Assembly (NCBI GenBank): GCA_017460835.1
Contig: JAFUAD010000016.1
Location: forward strand, 1 to 63,017
Source: Oscillospiraceae bacterium
Lineage (GTDB): Bacteria > Bacillota > Clostridia > Oscillospirales > Ruminococcaceae
Direction: 5' to 3'
DNA length: 63,017 bases
Position numbers and translations under genes: made by a program. The notes below the pieces were generated by a model. It was given only the letters and a program-made list of their open reading frames with translations, made no database searches and was not told the DNA's origin. Positions 7,793 to 13,914 of this stretch are shown here, piece by piece (within the stretch, counting starts at the first letter, position 1; the number at the start of each line of letters is the position of its first letter).

Positions 7793-7821
7793 TTGACCTA
7801 TATACACATTCATGGTAAAAT
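7793..7821 (+). promoter_or_regulatory. promoter of the DUF1016 remnant
   Basis: TTGACC, 17 nt, TAAAAT, about 50 nt before the ATG at 7873, with AGGGGGAG as RBS. The promoter and RBS survive although the gene is broken. Confidence 0.5.
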
Positions 7822-7872
7822 ATAGATAGTATGGTATAATAAGTATATCATTAGAACAAGGGGGAGCTGTCT

Positions 7873-8144
7873 ATGAACAATGAAATCGTAACAGCAGGGA
7901 GCAATTCGGAAGAAATCTATACTTCTATTCGCTCCTTTGTAATAACAGCGCAGAACCGTGTGTATGCTGCTATCAACTCAGCTATGGTTATTGCCTATTG
8001 GGAAATCGGCGAGCAGATTTACAAGGCTTGCCAGAGGGCAACAGTCAGATATTCGCATCAAAGTATTTCACCTACCTCCCGACAGAGGAAGAATTGAAAC
8101 GTGAGCTGCGAATGGATGAGTTTAAGAAGATTGATGAAACGTGA
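7873..8144 (+). pseudogene. DUF1016 / YhcG-type PD-(D/E)XK nuclease, internally deleted
   Basis: The first ~55 codons (MNNEIVTAGSNSEEIYTSIR, then VYAAINSAMVIAYWEIGEQI) match the N-terminus of the YhcG/DUF1016 family, proteins of about 350 residues with a C-terminal PD-(D/E)XK nuclease domain, often beside type I restriction genes. The frame then shifts. From about 8030 a second frame reads LPEGNSQIFASKYFTYLPT and EEELKRELRMDEFKKIDET, the typical C-terminus. The middle ~250 residues are deleted and the two ends are joined out of frame, so the gene is dead. Confidence 0.75.
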
Positions 8145-8188
8145 AGGACACTATTCACCTATAACCAAGTCACAACGGAGGGAACAAC

Positions 8189-8494
8189 ATGACACCGAAC
8201 GAACAGAAGAAAGCTGCCGCTGAATTTGCGGAACGCTGGAAGGATCAGGGCTACGAAAAAGGACAAAGCCAGCCTTTCTGGATTGACCTGTTGGAGCACG
8301 TTTTCGGCGTGCAGGATATCAAGAGCTTCATCAGCTTTGAGGATCAGGTGCAACTAGATCACACCAGCTTCATCGACGGCTATATTCCGTCTACCCATGT
8401 CATGATTGAGCAGAAGTCGCTCGGCAAGGATTTGCGCAAGGCGATGCAATACCGAACTAATGTTATTGTTGATTTCACAAATGAATTCAAATAG
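8189..8494 (+). pseudogene. N-terminal fragment of an MmeI-like type IIG / class I DNA methyltransferase
   Basis: The 101 codons begin TPNEQKKAAAEFAERWKDQG and continue KGQSQPFWIDLLEHVFGVQD and HTSFIDGYIPSTHVMIEQKS, the N-terminal domain of MmeI-type restriction-methylation enzymes (normally 900 or more residues). After LGKDLRK the reading turns into an unrelated tail and stops, so more than 85 percent is missing. It follows the broken DUF1016 gene by 45 bp, suggesting a former restriction/defence island. No function is expected. Confidence 0.7.
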
Positions 8495-8523
8495 AAAATG
8501 GTTTATAGATCCAAGGAGAACAC

Positions 8524-8985
8524 ATGAGCTTTGTTTATGCCGAAAAGATATTTATGAATCAAGAAAAAACGGCGCAAAAAGTAAATATATTCAGCGAAAC
8601 CAAAACAACATTGATAGGCGCTGTTAATGAGATTTGGAGCGAAAAGGAAATTACAGTAATTAGAAAGTATGGGTTTATTAAAAGCGTGATTATCGGACCA
8701 ACATGCTGCATTTCTTTTGCTGGCAATAATACCATATATGCCCAAAAGCTGTTGAAGTGGATATTTGATAAAAGCATTGTAAGTGATGAAGAATTGCTTG
8801 CAGAGGCTTTTCGACTACATAAGAATGCCCCTAAAGATGATATTGAATTCATCATTTGCTCTGCTGATTCCGGTCAGCCTATTATCTCATGCATCAAGAA
8901 CGGAAAGCTTATCGAGGTGCGCATCGTTCTTCCAAGTCAGGACGCACCGCGGATTTTTCTTGCGCACCGGCATGTACCCTTTTGA
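8524..8985 (+). CDS. hypothetical protein
   Basis: The protein has 153 residues, with AAGGAG 5 nt before the ATG. It reads MSFVYAEKIFMNQEKTAQKV, then SVIIGPTCCISFAGNNTIYA and LLAEAFRLHKNAPKDDIEFI. The alternating strands and helices, with a GPTCCISFAGN turn, faintly resemble Ntn-hydrolase (HslV-like) proteins, but no catalytic residue can be assigned. The last ~30 codons lie antisense to the 3' end of the relaxase gene, so this C-terminus was probably created by a rearrangement. Confidence 0.5.
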   Translation: MSFVYAEKIFMNQEKTAQKVNIFSETKTTLIGAVNEIWSEKEITVIRKYGFIKSVIIGPTCCISFAGNNTIYAQKLLKWIFDKSIVSDEELLAEAFRLHKNAPKDDIEFIICSADSGQPIISCIKNGKLIEVRIVLPSQDAPRIFLAHRHVPF

Positions 8986-10296
8986 AAAAGCAATGGTGTA
9001 AAAGTACATCATCTGGAGCACCCGGTAATTCGGTGCTTTGCTGCGTTTGGCTTCTTCGACGTGCTGTTTCAAATTGTTCTCATAGTCATGTTTCATCGCG
9101 ATTCTGTTCCGCAGCGCATTCTCACTGTAAAACTCGCCGAGCGATTTCAGCCGGATGTAATTTGCCCCGAACTGCGGACGCACCGCGATATACTTGCCGC
9201 GCTTCACTTCATACTTCAACCGCTCCAGCCGTTCCAGAAACTCATCAAAGTTTTTTGACTGCATCAGTGCTTTGTCAACATCATCACGGAGTACATCACG
9301 CGCCGCACGTTTCGGTCGGCGGTAGTTATCCTCAACTTTACGGATTTCATCGACATAACATTTCTGCGCCTCGAATCCGTTTTCCGTTTCGCGATACGGA
9401 ATCCCTCGCCGCCGCAGCTCATCCTGCACAAAGGTCTGCTTGGTGTCATCCGCATAAAAGAACGACATATACGGCGACTCCTGCTGCGCTTCCAAAACTT
9501 GGGCATAGTGCTGCGACAGGGCAAGCTGCATTTTCAATACGCCCATGTCGTCATAGTGGCTGACCGAGCGCGATGCCCGCAGCGATTCTGTCATCCGTTT
9601 CGCTTCCTGCGAAGATTTATACTGATCGACTGTCATGTGCTGATAGCGCGCGTCTTTATCCTCGCGCTCGTAGCCGTGTCGGCGCAACAGTTCTTCCATG
9701 AACTTTCGCTCGGATTCCTCCCACATGACGAGCTGATTCACGCTGCTGTTCTTCGGCACAAATCCCATTTCCCGCAGAGCCGCACGCATCGACACACCTT
9801 TCGACAATCCAATCTTTCTGCCTTTCGAGTAAAACGGAATGAAGTCGATGTGCAAATGCGGGCTCGCCTCGTCATCGTGAAGTACGGCATTGAAGACATA
9901 CAAATTCGGGTTGCGCTGCTGAAATGACTTCATGTATTCGTCGAGCATTTCTTTGACACGGTCGCCGTCAGGTGTACCTGAAGGCGCAGTGTGACAATCA
10001 CCGAACTGCACAATCGCTTCATAGTAGGGTTCCTCTCTACGACCGCGAACGATGTGCGCATAGTAATCCTCGATCTTCCGGCACTCCTTTTTCTGTTTCG
10101 CATTGTATTCCCGCAGCGCTTTCCCGAACAATTGATTGTAGGCATCTTCGACATACTGCTGCTTGTAGGCGATGTTGGACGCAATGCGTGTCGGGTCAAC
10201 ATTTTCAGCGTTGAACTTTCGGTTGTTGTGCGAAATGTTCGCGCTGTGAACGGCACAGGCGCGACCGAGGGTAAAACTCACGCTCAAACTTTTCAT
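8887..10296 (-). CDS. mob: MobV-family relaxase (plasmid recombination protein)
   Basis: The protein has about 469 residues. The start SLSVSFTLGRACAVHSANIS is followed by a helical segment with RKIEDYYAHIVRGRREEPYY. DDEASPHLHIDFIPFYSKGR carries the HxH metal-binding motif of Pre/Mob (MobV) relaxases. It would nick an oriT and lead single-strand transfer of the element by a helper system. The ATG at 10296 follows AAAGGGGG; an upstream in-frame ATG lacks an RBS. The C-terminus after RKKNPR overlaps the opposite gene and looks altered. An oriT is expected upstream, in 10297-10444, but I could not fix it. Confidence 0.8.
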   Translation of the reverse strand: MKSLSVSFTLGRACAVHSANISHNNRKFNAENVDPTRIASNIAYKQQYVEDAYNQLFGKALREYNAKQKKECRKIEDYYAHIVRGRREEPYYEAIVQFGDCHTAPSGTPDGDRVKEMLDEYMKSFQQRNPNLYVFNAVLHDDEASPHLHIDFIPFYSKGRKIGLSKGVSMRAALREMGFVPKNSSVNQLVMWEESERKFMEELLRRHGYEREDKDARYQHMTVDQYKSSQEAKRMTESLRASRSVSHYDDMGVLKMQLALSQHYAQVLEAQQESPYMSFFYADDTKQTFVQDELRRRGIPYRETENGFEAQKCYVDEIRKVEDNYRRPKRAARDVLRDDVDKALMQSKNFDEFLERLERLKYEVKRGKYIAVRPQFGANYIRLKSLGEFYSENALRNRIAMKHDYENNLKQHVEEAKRSKAPNYRVLQMMYFYTIAFSKGYMPVRKKNPRCVLTWKNDAHLDKLSVLDA

Positions 10297-10444
10297 GCTT
10301 GTCCCCCTTTTCTCTTTTTTCAATGTGTGTTTGTTCTGTGAAAGAACGTAAAAACGTCATTTTCAGAACTTATGGGATATTTTACCCAATATCAGTCCTG
10401 TACCGCCCATTTCGGCTGAACAGGACTGACTTGGGATTCGCCGC
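10297..10444. other. gap upstream of mob, likely oriT region
   Basis: The 148 bp contains an inverted repeat near 10394-10431 (AGTCCTG ... CAGGACT). MobV origins of transfer usually lie just upstream of the relaxase gene, so this repeat is the best oriT candidate. The nic site is not identified. Confidence 0.4.
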
Positions 10445-10804
10445 TCAACTCGGCGAATGAATTTGCTCCGCTTCTTGGGAGATTCCCAAACCCTTCCGCG
10501 TCAAACCGATCTGCGGATAATAGTCGTTCGTCGGATTTCCGAACGCCGAGACATAGATGCTCGTCAGCAGAATCAGCTTCGATGCTTCTTCCTCGTAAAA
10601 GTACAGCGACACTTTTTCATCGCCGCGGTCGTCAAACGTGCGGCCGTGCAGCATGATCTTTCGTTTGAGCTTTTCGGCATCGGCGGCGAGTTTGTTGTCC
10701 GGGTCTGCCGCCGGGAAACAGTCGAGCAGATACATGATTGCATTGATCTGCTCGCGGGTGAAGTAGACCGAAATCGGTCCAACTCTTTTTCTCTTGTTGC
10801 TCAT
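10445..10804 (-). CDS. hypothetical element protein
   Basis: The protein has 119 residues and starts MSNKRKRVGPISVYFTREQI, with GGAGGAATAC before the ATG. It is mixed helix and strand, charged, with no signal peptide or membrane segment. Its place directly upstream of mob on the same strand suggests a mobilization accessory or DNA-binding role, as with small MobC-type proteins, but no motif proves it. Confidence 0.6.
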   Translation of the reverse strand: MSNKRKRVGPISVYFTREQINAIMYLLDCFPAADPDNKLAADAEKLKRKIMLHGRTFDDRGDEKVSLYFYEEEASKLILLTSIYVSAFGNPTNDYYPQIGLTRKGLGISQEAEQIHSPS

Positions 10805-10830
10805 CGTATTCCTCCAATCATCAACAGTGT

Positions 10831-10868
10831 AAAAATAAACGCAGGCGATTATTTGAATCGTCTGCGTT
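10831..10868 (-). terminator. rho-independent terminator after the second flavodoxin-like gene
   Basis: On the minus strand AACGCAGACGATT pairs with AATCGCCTGCGTT and is followed by TTATTTTTA. It separates the 10892-12220 pair from the mobilization genes. Confidence 0.75.
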
Positions 10869-10891
10869 ATGTTTACTATATGAAGTGTTCA

Positions 10892-11428
10892 TCACTCTAT
10901 TGTAAACCCCAACTGATAAGCCTCATCCATTTCCGGACGTCCGATGATATCGCCCTTGTCCTTTACGCAACGAACGAGTACTTTGCCGGCATCCATCAAA
11001 TGAAAGAAATCGAGAATCATCTGATACTGCATCAGAATCGGATCAAACAGGTTCGGCAGCTCCGCCGCGCCGACGAGCAGCAGCGCCAGCTTCCGGATTG
11101 CGAATGTATTTCGCATCGGCGTGTGCAGCCGGTCGATGATCGCTTTCAGTTCGGCGCTGATGCCGTAGAAGTAAACCGGCGACGCAATGACCAGCACATC
11201 CGCATGCCGCAGCTTTTCATAAATCGCATCCATGTCATGATTGAAGCACGCATTGCCCTCGCGGGTGAAGCAGGTATTGCAGCCAATGCACGGCGCAATC
11301 CTGTAATCTGCAACTGAGATAATCTCGACATTGTTGTGCTGTTCCACACCCTCCGCGAATCTCCGCGCAAGCAGATCGGTGTTGCCTCCGCGACGCATAC
11401 TGCCGACCAATATTACGATATTGCTCAT
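10892..11428 (-). CDS. NADPH-dependent FMN reductase / flavodoxin-like protein (element copy)
   Basis: The 178-residue protein is nearly the same as that at 1920-2456, with the same GSMRRGGNTDLLARRF loop, CIGCNTCF Cys motif and C-terminal DFFHLMDAGKVLV region. It lies 15 bp downstream of the amidase gene and ends at a terminator, so the two form a cargo operon. Its closeness to the chromosomal gene only 8.4 kb away suggests the element picked it up from a related host, or that the chromosomal copy was once element cargo. GAGGAACAGAA precedes the ATG. Confidence 0.85.
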   Translation of the reverse strand: MSNIVILVGSMRRGGNTDLLARRFAEGVEQHNNVEIISVADYRIAPCIGCNTCFTREGNACFNHDMDAIYEKLRHADVLVIASPVYFYGISAELKAIIDRLHTPMRNTFAIRKLALLLVGAAELPNLFDPILMQYQMILDFFHLMDAGKVLVRCVKDKGDIIGRPEMDEAYQLGFTIE

Positions 11429-11443
11429 TTCTGTTCCTCAGTT

Positions 11444-12220
11444 TCACATCAGCTCTTTATACAGTTCAGTTCTGCAATCGTGCAAAGCCGGAAAGCTGTT
11501 TCGGAAGTGTGCGGCTTCATCCTGAATCTCACAGAAGATGATGCCTTCACGTTCAAGCAGACATTCAACCGTTTCGCCCTCCGGATTGACCGTTCTGCTG
11601 CTGCCGTTATGGTGCAGATTCTCCTGATTGCCGACGCAGTTGATACCGAGCACCCAACACTGATTTTCCAGCGCACGGGCTTCGAGCAGCTTGTTCCAGT
11701 GTGCAATTCGCTTTTCAGGCCAGTTTGCCGCAACGACTATGACATCGACATCTGCGGCAACTGCGCGGAAGATTTCCGGAAAGCGCAGATCATAGCAGAT
11801 GAACAGACCGACTCTTTGCCCTGCAAAGCTGAAAACAGCAGTCTGACTGCCGGGGATGAAATAGTCATCCTCGCCGCTGTATGAAAACGGATGAATCTTG
11901 ATATAATCCGCGAGAATCGTGCCGGCTGCGTCCAGAACAGTATAATGGTTTTCACCTTTTTCTCCGTTTTGCTTCACCCATCCAAAGCCGACCGCGATCT
12001 GATATTTCCGCGCATATTCCTGCATGATCGAAATCGTCTCGCCGCCCAATTCTCCGATCGAAGAAACATTCATTGAAAAGCCGGTGAAGGACATCTCCGG
12101 AAAGAAGATGATCTGCGCGTGTTCCGCTGCCGCCGATGCGATCATGTGCTTGGCTCTTTGCAGATTCTTCTCCTTTTCTTCAAATTCGATCTGGAATTGA
12201 CATAATGCTGCTTTCATCAT
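11444..12220 (-). CDS. carbon-nitrogen hydrolase (nitrilase superfamily, omega-amidase-like)
   Basis: The protein has 258 residues with the Glu-Lys-Cys triad visible: Glu in IIFFPEMSFTGFS, Lys in DYIKIHPFSYSGED, and Cys in GLFICYDLRFPEIFR. The pattern is that of small cytoplasmic amidases of the omega-amidase/YafV type, which hydrolyse alpha-keto amides or similar compounds. The exact substrate cannot be read. The first of two adjacent ATGs (12220) is chosen because GGGAG lies 7 nt upstream. It is co-transcribed with the flavodoxin-like gene downstream. Confidence 0.85.
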   Translation of the reverse strand: MMKAALCQFQIEFEEKEKNLQRAKHMIASAAAEHAQIIFFPEMSFTGFSMNVSSIGELGGETISIMQEYARKYQIAVGFGWVKQNGEKGENHYTVLDAAGTILADYIKIHPFSYSGEDDYFIPGSQTAVFSFAGQRVGLFICYDLRFPEIFRAVAADVDVIVVAANWPEKRIAHWNKLLEARALENQCWVLGINCVGNQENLHHNGSSRTVNPEGETVECLLEREGIIFCEIQDEAAHFRNSFPALHDCRTELYKELM

Positions 12221-12351
12221 CTGCATTCTCCCGTATATCAGATTCGCACGCCGATTCTCATGCAAAAACATTGGCGACTGTTTTCAGTATATCATGTTTT
12301 GCTTGAAAATGCAAGGGAACATTTCGTTATATCCATTGTGATCAGCAGCGA

Positions 12352-13245
12352 TTATGTGAATATCCCGGTCAGATCATAAATCTGCTGCTGCTCCCGACGA
12401 AGCTGCTCGTCTGCCTGCCGGTTCTCGGTGTTCGTCCGGAGATGTCGCCCGTTTGCTTCATTGAACAATGTGCTGAGCAGATAGCGCTCATAGTTGCGGA
12501 TATGCTCGGTGTGCTTCATGGTGTCGATCGTCCGCTCGATACAGGCGCGGTCAACCTTGAGCATTACCGACCGGATGACCTCCCGCGGGTACTCCTGTCC
12601 GCAGATGCGGTCGCTTTTCTTTTCAGAGATGATTGCGTTCACGATCATCGTCACGATCTCGTCCAGCTCCTGCACGGTCATGTAGTCGCCGGCAAAGAGC
12701 CTGATCCATTCGGCATACTCCGCATACTCGATGTTCACTTTCACCAGCTCTGTATACTGCTCACGATCTGTCAATCCGTCCGATTGATTGATGGATGCTT
12801 GATCCGATAATATTTGATCTTTTGATATTTGATTCTTGTTTCTTTGATTATTGTCGGGGTTTTCTTGATCTAGGTTACCTTGATTTAGGTTTTCTGAATC
12901 TAGGTTTTCCAGATCAAGGATTTCCGGTTCTTGCGGCGAGTTTTCAACATCGGTCATCGGCTCATCGCTGAACGTATACTCCCAGTCGGTGATCTTGCCG
13001 TCTGAGTAGACACGTCGCCGAACCAGATAGCCGCTCTTGGCGAGATTCTTGAGCGCAGTTGCGATCTTAGTCGCGCCGTCCGGCAGGATTCTGGACAACC
13101 CCCTGATCGAGAAGTTCCAGTTGTCCGGCAGCGAGAGCATAGTCAGCAGCAGACCGCGTTCCGTCGCACCGAGCCGCATATCACGGAGCATTGTATTATG
13201 TATAGTCGTGAAATCCCGAGTGATCTTCTTTTTGAGCTTCGGCAT
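12352..13245 (-). CDS. helix-turn-helix / DUF6017 protein, probable replication initiator
   Basis: The protein has 297 residues. The N-terminus (1-100: DFTTIHNTMLRDMRLGATER, GLSRILPDGATKIATALKNL, SGYLVRRRVYSDGKITDWEY) is a winged HTH as in plasmid replication proteins. Residues 105-155 form an Asn/Asp/Gln-rich linker of five-residue repeats (xxNLD type). The C-terminus (LVKVNIEYAEYAEWIRLFAG to HIRNYERYLLSTLFNEANGR) matches the DUF6017 domain found in many Firmicute integrative elements. Winged HTH, variable linker and C-terminal domain recall RepA_N initiators, whose origin lies within the gene. AAGGAG precedes the ATG. Confidence 0.7.
   Translation of the reverse strand: MPKLKKKITRDFTTIHNTMLRDMRLGATERGLLLTMLSLPDNWNFSIRGLSRILPDGATKIATALKNLAKSGYLVRRRVYSDGKITDWEYTFSDEPMTDVENSPQEPEILDLENLDSENLNQGNLDQENPDNNQRNKNQISKDQILSDQASINQSDGLTDREQYTELVKVNIEYAEYAEWIRLFAGDYMTVQELDEIVTMIVNAIISEKKSDRICGQEYPREVIRSVMLKVDRACIERTIDTMKHTEHIRNYERYLLSTLFNEANGRHLRTNTENRQADEQLRREQQQIYDLTGIFT
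12796..12923. other. candidate in-gene replication origin: 15-bp iterons plus AT-rich stretch
   Basis: Four 15-bp units (12864-12923) share a TTGATCTAGGTTTTC-like core and encode the pentapeptide linker of the DUF6017 protein. They adjoin an AT-rich stretch (12796-12855) with TTTGAT repeated several times. Iterons next to an AT-rich unwinding region are the usual plasmid-origin layout. The function is inferred. Confidence 0.45.
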
Positions 13246-13401
13246 CCGTTTCTCCTTCCCATAGACGCAGAAAGCCCTGCGATCAGTTGGTCGCAGGGCT
13301 TCTGGGTAAGAATATTCGGTTTTCTCATATGATAATCATAGAGGGGAAAAGTGTATGCTACTGCACTTCGTTCCTCTTTAACATGGCGCAAGGGAATCCT
13401 G
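13246..13401. other. leader of the DUF6017 gene with strong hairpin
   Basis: AGCCCTGCGA pairs with TCGCAGGGCT across an 8-nt loop (about 13271-13301), some 25 bp upstream of the DUF6017 start. It could be an attenuator or antisense-RNA target controlling the initiator, as in plasmids. No gene is supported in the rest. Confidence 0.4.
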
Positions 13402-13454
13402 CGTGTGATTTCGTGTGATTTTCGTGTGATTTCCGATACGGTTTCGTGTGATTA
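13402..13454. repeat. arm-type integrase site candidates, right end
   Basis: Four copies of CGTGTGAT (about 13402, 13412, 13423, 13445), spaced 10, 11 and 22 bp, lie 100-150 bp inside the right att repeat. The first three are on one helical face. They mirror the pair at 4784-4803, as expected for arm sites bound by the AP2-like N-terminus of the integrase. Confidence 0.55.
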
Positions 13455-13504
13455 TTTGCGGTTAAAATGTCACACGCGCAGTTTTAACTGCATTTTTGTA
13501 AAAT

Positions 13505-13546
13505 GAAAAATCGCGTATCTGCGCAATTTTCAAGCAGATACGCGAT
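13505..13546 (-). terminator. terminator of tRNA-Lys supplied by the element
   Basis: On the minus strand ATCGCGTATCTGC pairs with GCAGATACGCGAT and is followed by TTTTTC. It lies inside the element's right end, directly after the tRNA, so the integrated element replaces the terminator displaced to 4661-4693. Confidence 0.7.
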
Positions 13547-13555
13547 AATATTTCA

Positions 13556-13578
13556 AGTGAGAAATGAGGGGTTCGAAC
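13556..13578. repeat. right attachment site (23-bp direct repeat)
   Basis: Identical to 4711-4733; it covers the acceptor 3' strand and T-arm of tRNA-Lys, leaving the tRNA gene intact at this end. Confidence 0.85.
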
Positions 13579-13630
13579 CCTCGACCCTCTCCTTAAAAGG
13601 GAGATGCTCTGCCAACTGAGCTAATTTCTC
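13558..13630 (-). tRNA. tRNA-Lys(UUU)
   Basis: 73 nt without an encoded CCA. The acceptor GAGAAAT pairs with ATTTCTC, the D-arm is GCTC/GAGC, the anticodon stem TCTCC/GGAGA surrounds loop CTTTTAA (anticodon TTT), and the T-arm is GAGGG-TTCGAAC-CCCTC. Discriminator base A. Its 3' end is the integration target of the adjacent element. A consensus promoter lies 17 bp upstream. Confidence 0.95.
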
Positions 13631-13646
13631 GTATGTCACGCCCTAT

Positions 13647-13675
13647 ATTATAGCACGGATCCGCGGGTTTGTCAA
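13647..13675 (-). promoter_or_regulatory. promoter of tRNA-Lys
   Basis: The minus strand reads TTGACA, 17 nt, TATAAT, a perfect consensus ending 17 bp upstream of the tRNA 5' end. Confidence 0.85.
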
Positions 13676-13818
13676 GGCTTTTTTGAAAGAAAAGCGCGGT
13701 TTTTGCTGCTGTGCCCGGGCTCTGCGGCGGGGATGCGCTGCCGGGCGGCTTTCTCTGCGGCGCGGCGGGCAGGCTGCGGGGCGGCGCCGGAAAAATATAA
13801 TTTTTCGCGCAGAACCCC

Positions 13819-13847
13819 TTGCTTTTTTGCGGCATATGGGGTATAAT
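13819..13847 (+). promoter_or_regulatory. promoter of the GT2 gene
   Basis: TTGCTT, 17 nt, TATAAT, 68 nt before the ATG at 13915. It probably also serves genes downstream, since no terminator is visible before purE. Confidence 0.7.
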
Positions 13848-13914
13848 GTATGGTGTATGATTATGCGAATCAGGCGGTGCCCCCGGCATCTCCCGCAGAC
13901 AGGAGGAAACCCGA

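Larger units (their letters stand above)
4711..13578. mobile_element. integrative, probably mobilizable element in tRNA-Lys
   Basis: An 8.87-kb segment lies between identical 23-bp repeats, the right one inside an intact tRNA-Lys(UUU). It encodes a tyrosine integrase next to the left end, a small HTH protein, a MobV-like relaxase and an HTH/DUF6017 protein typical of Firmicute elements and plasmids. Cargo includes a flavodoxin-like gene and an amidase. No type IV secretion genes are present, so transfer would need a helper. Several genes are decayed (7873-8494). Confidence 0.8.

Noticed and set aside
12864-12923. CRISPR-like array
   Set aside because: The units are contiguous 15-bp repeats without spacers inside a coding frame; no cas genes anywhere in the window.
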